Shown here one piece after another: positions 1-5,947 of a stretch of 6,621 bases of DNA (within the stretch, counting starts at the first letter, position 1; the number at the start of each line of letters is the position of its first letter). Both the position numbers and the translations under genes were made by a program. The stretch is from positions 1 through 6,621 of the forward strand of contig JAHJWA010000276.1 of NCBI GenBank assembly GCA_018828205.1, in the 5' to 3' direction. This stretch comes from Alphaproteobacteria bacterium. Lineage in GTDB: Bacteria > Pseudomonadota > Alphaproteobacteria > Sphingomonadales > Sphingomonadaceae. The notes beneath the pieces were generated by a model. It was not told the DNA's origin and did no database searches. It saw only the letters and a list, made by a program, of their open reading frames with translations.

Positions 1-1290
1 CAGGCCAATCCGGCGATCGCGCTGGCGATGGTCGGGCTGCTGTTCGTGCTGGCGGTGGCGCTCCACGGGAGGCTCTACGCGCTGCGTCCCGATCCCTCGC
101 AGCTGACCTATTTCTACCTGATCGTCGCCGCCGGCGGGGCGCTGGGCGGCGGTTTCACCGCGCTGCTCGCCCCGGTGCTGTTCGACTGGATCTACGAGCA
201 TGCAATCCTGCTGCTGGCGGGCGCGGCGCTGATGCCGCAGACTTTGGTGATCGAGCGGGTGCGCCTGTTCCTGCGCGATCGCACCGCGGGCAAGGCGATC
301 GCGGCCGCGCTGGTGGTCGTCGCCGCGCTGCTCGCCTTTCTGCTCCACCGCGCGGTCGAGGCGGGGGATGGCGAGACGATCCTCGCGCTGATCGGCGCGC
401 TGGTGCTGATCGGCGCCGCGCTGGTGAGCGTGCGCTGGGCCTTCGTCGCGGTCGCCGCGCTGCTGATGCTCGGGCACGGCGGGCTCTCGACGCTGGCGCT
501 GACCGCGCAGGGCGAGCGGGCGCGGACCTATTTCGGGGTCTACAGCGTGGTCGAGACCGAGGGCGGCCGTTTCCGCCAGCTCAACCACGGCACCACCAAT
601 CATGGCCGGCAATGGCTCGACCCCGAGCGCCGCCGCGACCCGACCAGCTATTACGGCCATTCCGCCGGGATCGGCATCGCGCTCGATGCCGCTGCGGCGG
701 ATGCCGAGATCGGGGTGGTCGGTCTGGGGGCGGGAACGCTCGCCTGCTACCGCCAGCCGGGGCAGCGCTGGAGCTTCTTCGAGATCGACCCGCAGATCGC
801 CGCCTATTCGCGCGACGGCAGCTTCACCTTCCTGTCGGACTGCACCCCCGATGCGCGGATGGTGATCGGCGACGCCCGGCTCGAGCTCGCCAAGGAACGC
901 ACCGGCCGCTTCGACCTGCTGGCGATCGACGCCTTCTCCTCGGACTCGATCCCGCTGCATCTGATGACCGAGGAAGCCTTCGCCACCTATGGCCGCGCGC
1001 TGGACCGCGACGGTCTGCTGCTGGTGCATATCTCCAACCGGTTCATCGATCTGGCGCCGATGGTTGCGGCGCTGGCCGAGGCGCGCGGCTGGCAGGGGCG
1101 GCTGCGCTTCGACGAGGAGGATCTCGCCGAGGGGCTGACGCCTTCGGTCTGGATCGCGCTGGCGCGCGACGAGGCAGCGCTGGCCCGCCTGGATGGCGAT
1201 GGAGCTTACGCCTGGGAGCCGCTGCCGCGCCCGGCGCTCAGGGCCTGGACCGACAACAACGCCTCCATCCTGCCGCTGATCCGCTGGTAG
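1..1290 (+). CDS. Membrane-anchored spermidine-synthase-like protein (C-terminal part, 5' truncated)
   Basis: The reading frame is open from base 1, so the Met at base 28 is probably internal and the true start lies upstream; 429 residues are visible. The first half is hydrophobic, with about five or six membrane segments (within bases 10-500), like the membrane part of fused MFS/spermidine-synthase-like proteins. The second half has a Rossmann methyltransferase fold: glycine motif GLGAGT (bases 721-738), acidic strand end FFEIDP (775-792), GDARLEL (from 868), and DLLAIDAFSSDSIP (from 912). The segment HGTTNHGRQ before the fold is typical of this membrane-fused family. True spermidine synthases have a YHE-type substrate loop and a D-x-x-DP gate; here these places read YYGHSAG and DAFSSDS, so polyamine synthesis is doubtful. 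Role unknown; the neighbours do not clarify it. The family call is firm, the substrate is not. Confidence 0.85.
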   Translation, partial: QANPAIALAMVGLLFVLAVALHGRLYALRPDPSQLTYFYLIVAAGGALGGGFTALLAPVLFDWIYEHAILLLAGAALMPQTLVIERVRLFLRDRTAGKAIAAALVVVAALLAFLLHRAVEAGDGETILALIGALVLIGAALVSVRWAFVAVAALLMLGHGGLSTLALTAQGERARTYFGVYSVVETEGGRFRQLNHGTTNHGRQWLDPERRRDPTSYYGHSAGIGIALDAAAADAEIGVVGLGAGTLACYRQPGQRWSFFEIDPQIAAYSRDGSFTFLSDCTPDARMVIGDARLELAKERTGRFDLLAIDAFSSDSIPLHLMTEEAFATYGRALDRDGLLLVHISNRFIDLAPMVAALAEARGWQGRLRFDEEDLAEGLTPSVWIALARDEAALARLDGDGAYAWEPLPRPALRAWTDNNASILPLIRW

Positions 1291-1374
1291 CACGAGGCCG
1301 CTGTCGCAGCAGGCCAGCCGCGCTCGCACTTGCAGCATCCGGATTTCTGCCTTAGGGGCGCGTTCATCCATCGG

Positions 1375-1390
1375 ACCCGGCGTGCCGGGT
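1375..1390. repeat. Short perfect inverted repeat, 7-bp arms with 2-bp centre
   Basis: ACCCGGC-GT-GCCGGGT lies 84 bases after the stop of the spermidine-synthase-like gene and about 125 bases before the SulP start. It could be a regulator site or a small hairpin. No T-run follows, so a classical intrinsic terminator is not supported. In GC-rich DNA such palindromes can occur by chance. The rest of the 1291-1514 gap shows no convincing gene, RNA or promoter. Confidence 0.35.
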
Positions 1391-1514
1391 GGCTCGGCCC
1401 GGCGCCTATCCCCGGGACAATGTTCAGACCGGCAATCCAAACCGCACATCGTGACCGCCGCATCCGCGTCGCTCCTTGCGTCATACCGGTCGTATGGGTC
1501 AGGCAAACATTCCC

Positions 1515-2999
1515 ATGTTCGATATCGCTACGCTCAAACGCGAATGGCTTTCCAATCCCCGGCGCGACATCCTCGCCGGCATCGTCGTCGCGCTCGCGCT
1601 GATCCCCGAGGCGATCGGCTTCTCGATCATCGCCGGCGTCGACCCGCGCGTCGGGCTCTACGCCTCCTTCTCGATCGCGGTGATCATCGCGCTGGTCGGC
1701 GGCAGGCCGGGGATGATCTCCGCCGCAACCGCCGCGGTCGCGGTGATCGTGGTTCCGCTGGTGCGCGAATACGGGGTCGACTATCTCTTCGCCGCCACCG
1801 TGCTGATGGGGGTGATCCAGCTGATCGCGGGCTATCTGCGCCTCCATCTGCTGATGCAATATGTCTCGCGCTCGGTGATCACCGGCTTCGTCAACGCGCT
1901 GGCGATCCTGATCTTCATGGCGCAATTGCCCGAGCTGATCGGCGTCCCCACGCTGACCTATGCGCTGGTCGCCGCGGGTCTGGCGATCATCTATCTGTTC
2001 CCGCGCCTGACCCGGGCGGTGCCCTCGCCGCTGGTCGCGATCGCGGTGCTGACGGCGGTGGTCTATTACATGGGCTTCGACGTGCGCACGGTGGGCGACA
2101 TGGGCGAACTGCCCTCCTCGCTCCCCGCCTGGCTGATCCCCGACGTCCCCTTCACGCTCGAGACGCTGCGGATCATCCTGCCCTATTCGCTGACCATGGC
2201 GGCGGTCGGGCTGCTCGAATCGATGCTGACCGCGCAGATCGTCGACGATCTGACCGACACCGGTTCGGACAAGCAGCGCGAGATGAAGGGCCAGGGGATC
2301 GCCAATTTCTTCACCGGCTTCCTGGGCGGTATGGGCGGCTGCGCGATGATCGGCCAGTCGGTGATCAATGTGAAATCGGGCGGCGAGACGCGGCTGTCGA
2401 CCATGGTCTCGGGCGTGTTCCTGCTGTTCCTGCTGCTGGTGCTCGGAACGCTGGTGGCGATCATCCCGATGGCCGCGCTGGTCGCGGTGATGATCATGGT
2501 CTCGATCGGCACCTTCTCCTGGCGTTCGATCACCGACATCCGGATCCACCCCTGGCAGTCCTCGGTGGTCATGGTGGTGACCGTCGTGATCGTGGTCTGG
2601 ACCCACGATCTGGCGCAGGGCGTGCTCGCGGGCGTGATCCTCTCGGGGCTGTTCTTCGCCAGCAAGGTCAAGCGGATGTTCACCGTCGAGACCGACCTGT
2701 CGGGCGACGGACGGACGCGGACCTATCGCATCGGCGGACAGGTGTTCTTCGCCTCCTCCGACAGCTTCGTCTCGGCCTTCGACTATAAGGAGGTGCTCGA
2801 CCGGGTCGTCATCGACGTCAGCCAGGCGCATTTCTGGGACATCTCCGCGGTGGGCACGCTCGACAAGGCGATCCTCAAATTCCGCCGCGAGGGCACCGAG
2901 GTCGAGGTGCTCGGCCTCAACGATGCCAGCGCGGCGATGATCGAGCGCTATGCCGTTCACGACAAGCCCGGCGCCGATGAACAGCTGGGAGCGCATTGA
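1515..2999 (+). CDS. SulP/SLC26-family inorganic anion transporter with STAS domain
   Basis: A 494-residue inner-membrane transporter, normal length for bacterial SulP proteins. The first ~385 residues are hydrophobic, as expected of the 14-segment SulP fold. Family marks are IPEAIGFS (residues 30-37), GVDPRVGLYASF (41-52), the run IVDDLTDT, and GQSVINVKSGG (280-290). The last ~100 residues form a STAS domain with DIS at 442-444, the usual Asp-x-Ser site. It resembles the Bacillus YbaR/YvdB subgroup; sulfate, bicarbonate or another anion are all possible. Start choice: ATG 1515 gives the usual MFDI-type N-terminus and has a weak AGG at 1501-1503. ATG 1494 and TTG 1476 are alternatives with no better ribosome site. 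A Usp gene follows 16 bases on, probably cotranscribed. Confidence 0.9.
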   Translation: MFDIATLKREWLSNPRRDILAGIVVALALIPEAIGFSIIAGVDPRVGLYASFSIAVIIALVGGRPGMISAATAAVAVIVVPLVREYGVDYLFAATVLMGVIQLIAGYLRLHLLMQYVSRSVITGFVNALAILIFMAQLPELIGVPTLTYALVAAGLAIIYLFPRLTRAVPSPLVAIAVLTAVVYYMGFDVRTVGDMGELPSSLPAWLIPDVPFTLETLRIILPYSLTMAAVGLLESMLTAQIVDDLTDTGSDKQREMKGQGIANFFTGFLGGMGGCAMIGQSVINVKSGGETRLSTMVSGVFLLFLLLVLGTLVAIIPMAALVAVMIMVSIGTFSWRSITDIRIHPWQSSVVMVVTVVIVVWTHDLAQGVLAGVILSGLFFASKVKRMFTVETDLSGDGRTRTYRIGGQVFFASSDSFVSAFDYKEVLDRVVIDVSQAHFWDISAVGTLDKAILKFRREGTEVEVLGLNDASAAMIERYAVHDKPGADEQLGAH

Positions 3000-3002
3000 G
3001 AT

Positions 3003-3009
3003 GGGAGAG
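3003..3009 (+). promoter_or_regulatory. Ribosome binding site that decides the Usp start
   Basis: GGGAGAG sits 6 bases before ATG 3016 and is a good Shine-Dalgarno sequence. It supports 3016 over the in-frame ATGs at 3001 and 2950, which would place the start within, or hard against, the end of the SulP gene. Confidence 0.7.
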
Positions 3010-3015
3010 AGAACC

Positions 3016-3867
3016 ATGGAACACGTCCTCGCGGCGATCGACGCCTCGACCTACGCCACCAGCGTCTGCCGCTATGCTGCCTGGGCCGCGACCCGGCTCT
3101 CGCTCCCGGTCGAACTGCTCCATGTGGTGCAAAACCAGGACCCGGTCACCGCGCGCAAGGATCTGTCGGGCGCCATCGGCCTCGGGGTCAAAAGCGATCT
3201 GATGGAAGAGCTGGTCCGCCTGTCGCAGGACAGCAGTCGGATCGCAATCGAGAAGGGCCGCGTGCTGCTCGCTGCGGGCGAACAGATGCTGCGCGAGGCC
3301 GGCGTCGCCGAGGTGACCGCGCTGCACCGGCATGGGGGCGTGGTCGAGACCATCCTCGAACGCGAAGAGACCGCGCGGGTGCTGGTGCTGGGCAAGCGCG
3401 GCGTCGCGCATGAAGCGGGCGGCGAGCATCTCGGCTCGATGATCGAGCGCGTGGTTCGCGCCAGCGAAAGGCCGGTGCTGGTGGCCTCGCGCGAATATTC
3501 CGAACCCAAGCAGGTGGTCTTCGCCTATGACGCCAGCCCCGCCGCCGAGCGCGCGCTCGAGCGGCTGGCCAATTCGCCGCTGTTCGCGGGCCTGCCGGTC
3601 ACCATCGTGATGGCCGAGGCCGGCAGCGATGCCGATCGCGCGAGGCTGGCGAAGGCCGAGGCGGCGTTTGCGCCCGAACATTCGGTCACGGCCATCATGG
3701 AGCGCGGCAAGGCCGAGCAGGTGATCCCGGGCGCCGTCGCCGCGACCGAAGGCGCGCTGCTGCTGATGGGCGCCTATGGCCACTCGCCGATGCGGCGGAT
3801 GATCCTGGGCAGCACGACCAGCGAGATGGTCCGCACGGTCAAGGCCCCGGTGCTGATGGTCCGCTGA
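3016..3867 (+). CDS. Tandem universal stress protein (two UspA domains)
   Basis: A 283-residue cytoplasmic protein with two Usp domains in tandem. Domain 1 (about residues 1-158) opens with VLAAIDAS, including nucleotide-site Asp9, and ends with G126-x2-G129-x10-G140-S141, one residue longer than the standard ATP loop. Domain 2 (about 163-283) opens with VVFAYDAS (Asp172) and ends with the exact ATP-binding pattern G252-x2-G255-x9-G265-S266. ATP binding is therefore best supported in domain 2. Usp proteins act in stress survival, often by binding partners in an ATP-dependent way. Placement 16 bases after the SulP gene suggests one transcript and possible control of that transporter; this is inference. 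No hairpin with a T-run is seen between its stop and the ars operator. Confidence 0.9.
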   Translation: MEHVLAAIDASTYATSVCRYAAWAATRLSLPVELLHVVQNQDPVTARKDLSGAIGLGVKSDLMEELVRLSQDSSRIAIEKGRVLLAAGEQMLREAGVAEVTALHRHGGVVETILEREETARVLVLGKRGVAHEAGGEHLGSMIERVVRASERPVLVASREYSEPKQVVFAYDASPAAERALERLANSPLFAGLPVTIVMAEAGSDADRARLAKAEAAFAPEHSVTAIMERGKAEQVIPGAVAATEGALLLMGAYGHSPMRRMILGSTTSEMVRTVKAPVLMVR

Positions 3868-3885
3868 GCAGGCCATGATGCGGGC

Positions 3886-3915
3886 TCGATAATTCGACAG
3901 TTTTCGAACTATCGA
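3886..3915. promoter_or_regulatory. Probable ArsR operator (12-6-12 inverted repeat)
   Basis: Left arm TCGATAATTCGA (3886-3897) and right arm TCGAACTATCGA (3904-3915) are inverted copies matching at 11 of 12 positions around a 6-base spacer (CAGTTT). Each arm itself has TCGA at both ends, giving four TCGA boxes at 8, 10 and 8-base steps. The site directly abuts the proposed -35 box and lies just upstream of arsR, where ArsR/SmtB repressors usually bind their own promoter. It is also AT-richer than its surroundings. Confidence 0.7.
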
Positions 3916-3943
3916 TTGACGCATGCAGGCTTCGCGCTATCTC
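3916..3943 (+). promoter_or_regulatory. Probable promoter of the ars operon
   Basis: TTGACG (3916-3921) matches the sigma-70-type -35 box at five of six positions. TATCTC (3938-3943) after a 16-base spacer is a weaker -10 box. Transcription would start near 3950, leaving a short leader with the ribosome site at 3955-3962. The adjoining inverted repeat would let bound ArsR block polymerase. Confidence 0.55.
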
Positions 3944-3954
3944 GCCTCCCGAAC

Positions 3955-3962
3955 AAGGGGAG
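3955..3962 (+). promoter_or_regulatory. arsR: Ribosome binding site for arsR
   Basis: AAGGGGAG ends 5 bases before ATG 3968. It fixes the arsR start there and not at the in-frame ATG at 3923, which would sit between the -35 and -10 boxes. Confidence 0.75.
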
Positions 3963-3967
3963 CGACC

Positions 3968-4339
3968 ATGGCCGAAACCGAGCAGATCTGGGCCGTCGAT
4001 GCGCTGGCGGCGCTGGCGCATGAGACGCGGCTGACGGTGTTCCGCATGCTCGTCCAGGCGGGCCCCGAAGGCATGATGGCGGGCGAAATCGCGCAGGCCT
4101 GCGGGGTGCCCTCCTCGACCATGTCGCATCATCTCGCCAATCTCGAACGCGCCGGGCTTGCGCTCTCGCAGCGCGAGAGCCGCGTGATCCGCTACCGCGC
4201 GCACTATGACGGGATGCGGCGGCTGATGGGCTTTCTCATGGAAGATTGCTGCCAGGGCGACCCGCGGCTATGCGCCGACCTGCCCGAGCTCGCCGCCTGC
4301 CCCGCTGCTGCATCGTCATTGTCTTCATCCAGCCAGTGA
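3968..4339 (+). CDS. arsR: ArsR/SmtB-family arsenite-responsive repressor
   Basis: A 123-residue winged-helix repressor, expected to hold the ars promoter shut until As(III) binds. ALAHETRLTVFRML (residues 15-28) is the usual first helix; the recognition helix region is VPSSTMSHHLANLERAGL (47-64), and the wing follows at about 65-78. The classical ELCVCDL metal site is absent: its two cysteines align with Met37 and Gly39. Instead there is a C-terminal cluster Cys94-Cys95-x6-Cys102, close to the Cys95/Cys96/Cys102 site known from Acidithiobacillus ferrooxidans ArsR. Cys45 and Cys111 are also present. The last eight residues are nearly all serine. It is the first gene of the operon, with an inverted repeat directly upstream for probable self-control. 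arsC begins 8 bases after the stop. Confidence 0.92.
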   Translation: MAETEQIWAVDALAALAHETRLTVFRMLVQAGPEGMMAGEIAQACGVPSSTMSHHLANLERAGLALSQRESRVIRYRAHYDGMRRLMGFLMEDCCQGDPRLCADLPELAACPAAASSLSSSSQ

Positions 4340-4347
4340 GACCCGCC

Positions 4348-4869
4348 ATGACCGATCGAACCTACAATGTGCTGTTCCTGTGCACCGGCAATTCCGCGCG
4401 CTCGATCCTGGGCGAATCGCTGATGAACAAATTGGGCGGAGGGCGCTTTCGCGCCTACAGCGCCGGGAGCGATCCCAAGGGCGAGGTCCATCCGATGGCG
4501 CTCGACGTGCTCGGCCAGCTCGGCTTTCCCACCGAGGGTCTGCGCTCCAAGAACTGGGACGAATTCGCCCGCCCCGGCGCGCCCGAGTTCGACTTCATCT
4601 TCACCGTCTGCGACAATGCCGCGGGCGAGAGCTGCCCGGTCTGGCCCGGCCACCCGATCACCGCGCATTGGGGTCTCGAGGACCCCGCCGCGGTCGAGGG
4701 CGAGGAGCAGCACCAGGCCTTCGTCGAGGCTTTGCGCTATCTGCGGCGGCGGATCGACCTGTTCCTGATGCTCCCCCACGACAGCGTGGACGAGCTGGCG
4801 ATGCGCGGAAAACTGGCGGAAATCGGCCGCGAGGAAGGCGCCAGCGCCAAGGCGAGAGACGAGGGATGA
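4348..4869 (+). CDS. arsC: Arsenate reductase, low-molecular-weight phosphatase type
   Basis: A 173-residue cytoplasmic enzyme reducing As(V) to As(III), which Acr3 can then export. The phosphatase P-loop is CTGNSARS (Cys12 to Ser19; C-x5-R-S), near the N-terminus as in LMW-PTPase-type ArsC. Asp112 in GLEDPA fits the general acid. Cys88 and Cys96 (in CDNAAGESC) would pass the disulfide along, as Cys82 and Cys89 do in Staphylococcus aureus ArsC; here seven residues lie between them instead of six. The reductant may be thioredoxin or glutathione/glutaredoxin; sequence does not settle it. The start at 4348 puts the P-loop 12 residues in; the longer open frame from 4246 would overlap arsR. The stop overlaps the acr3 start (ATGA, 4866-4869), so translation is probably coupled. 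Confidence 0.92.
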   Translation: MTDRTYNVLFLCTGNSARSILGESLMNKLGGGRFRAYSAGSDPKGEVHPMALDVLGQLGFPTEGLRSKNWDEFARPGAPEFDFIFTVCDNAAGESCPVWPGHPITAHWGLEDPAAVEGEEQHQAFVEALRYLRRRIDLFLMLPHDSVDELAMRGKLAEIGREEGASAKARDEG

Positions 4870-5933
4870 ACACGCTCGCTCAGGCCCAACCCGCCGCCTC
4901 CCCGCTCGGCACGTTCGAACGCTATCTCTCGCTCTGGGTGCTGGGCGCGATCCTCGCCGGGATCGCGCTGGGGCTGGTCGCGCCCGGCGTGGTCGGGGTG
5001 ATGGCGGGGTTCGAATACGCCTCGGTCAATCTGGTGGTCGCAGTGCTGATCTGGGCGATGATCTTCCCGATGATGGTCGGGGTCGATTTTTCCAGCATCA
5101 GGGATATCGGCCGCAAGCCCAAGGGGCTGGTGATCACGCTGGTGGTCAACTGGCTGATCAAGCCCTTCACCATGGCCGCGCTGGCGGTGCTGTTCTTCGA
5201 TTATCTCTACGCCGGGCTGATGTCGGAGACCGACGCGGATCAGTATATCGCCGGGTTGATCCTGCTGGGCGCCGCGCCCTGCACCGCGATGGTGTTCGTC
5301 TGGTCGCAGCTGACCCGGGGCGATCCCGCCTACACGCTGGTGCAGGTCTCGGTGAACGATCTGATCATGATCGTCGCCTTCGCGCCGATCGTCGCGCTGC
5401 TGCTCGGCGTCACCGATATCGTGGTGCCGTGGGAGACGCTGCTGCTCTCGGTCGGGCTCTATGTGGTGGTGCCGCTGGCGGCGGGCGCTGCCGTGCGACG
5501 ACGCGTCGTGGCGAGCCACAATGGCGACGAGAGCGCGGTCGACGCTTTCACCGCGCGGCTGAAACCCTGGTCGATCGTCGGACTGCTGGCGACAGTGGTG
5601 CTGCTGTTCGCCTTCCAGGCGGAGATCATCATCGGCAACCCGCTGCTGATCGTGCTGATCGCGATCCCGATCGTGATCCAGTCCTACGGCATCTTCGCGC
5701 TGGCCTATGCCGCCGCCTGGGCGTGGAAACTGCCGCACAGCATCGCCGCGCCCTGCGCGATGATCGGCACATCCAATTTCTTCGAGCTCGCGGTGGCGGT
5801 GGCGATCGGGCTGTTCGGCCTGTCGAGCGGCGCGGCGCTGGCGACCGTGGTCGGGGTGCTGGTCGAGGTGCCGGTGATGCTCAGCCTCGTCGCCTATGCC
5901 AACCGCACAAGCGACCGTTTCCCCGCGGCGTGA
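4866..5933 (+). CDS. acr3: Acr3-family arsenite efflux permease
   Basis: A 355-residue inner-membrane protein that extrudes As(III), normally driven by the proton motive force. Ten membrane segments can be counted, the usual Acr3 number: roughly residues 21-43, then others to the last at about 322-345. The family signature GAAPCTAMVFVWS contains Cys139 in segment 4. TSNFFELAVAVAI contains Glu307 in segment 9. They match the Cys and Glu shown to be essential in Corynebacterium glutamicum Acr3 (Cys129 and Glu305). Cys297, in APCAMIG, is a further conserved-looking cysteine. The start overlaps the arsC stop by 4 bases; AAGGCGAG at 4849-4856 is a plausible ribosome site. It is not ArsB: length, segment count and motifs are those of Acr3. 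Confidence 0.95.
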   Translation: MNTLAQAQPAASPLGTFERYLSLWVLGAILAGIALGLVAPGVVGVMAGFEYASVNLVVAVLIWAMIFPMMVGVDFSSIRDIGRKPKGLVITLVVNWLIKPFTMAALAVLFFDYLYAGLMSETDADQYIAGLILLGAAPCTAMVFVWSQLTRGDPAYTLVQVSVNDLIMIVAFAPIVALLLGVTDIVVPWETLLLSVGLYVVVPLAAGAAVRRRVVASHNGDESAVDAFTARLKPWSIVGLLATVVLLFAFQAEIIIGNPLLIVLIAIPIVIQSYGIFALAYAAAWAWKLPHSIAAPCAMIGTSNFFELAVAVAIGLFGLSSGAALATVVGVLVEVPVMLSLVAYANRTSDRFPAA

Positions 5934-5947
5934 ACCGAAAGCTGCCG

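Noticed and set aside
1330..1357. Possible promoter TTGCAG with TTAGGG
   Set aside because: The -10 match is poor and the region is GC-rich; not strong enough to annotate.
1520..1527. Palindrome CGATATCG resembling an ars half-site
   Set aside because: It is inside the SulP coding sequence just after the start, is only 8 bases long, and lacks the paired arms seen at 3886-3915.
1382..2788. A 468-residue open frame on the + strand
   Set aside because: An out-of-frame Arg/Asp/Ala-rich shadow of the SulP gene.
1206..3017. A 603-residue open frame on the - strand
   Set aside because: It lies antisense to the SulP gene, is extremely rich in Asp, His, Arg and Gln with no hydrophobic core or known motif, and is what GC-rich codon bias produces opposite a real gene.
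2917..3924. A 335-residue open frame on the - strand
   Set aside because: Antisense to the Usp gene, biased composition, no recognisable domain.
4737..5738. A 333-residue open frame on the - strand
   Set aside because: Antisense to arsC and acr3, with the same low-complexity Asp/His/Arg/Gln composition; both sense genes are clear family members.
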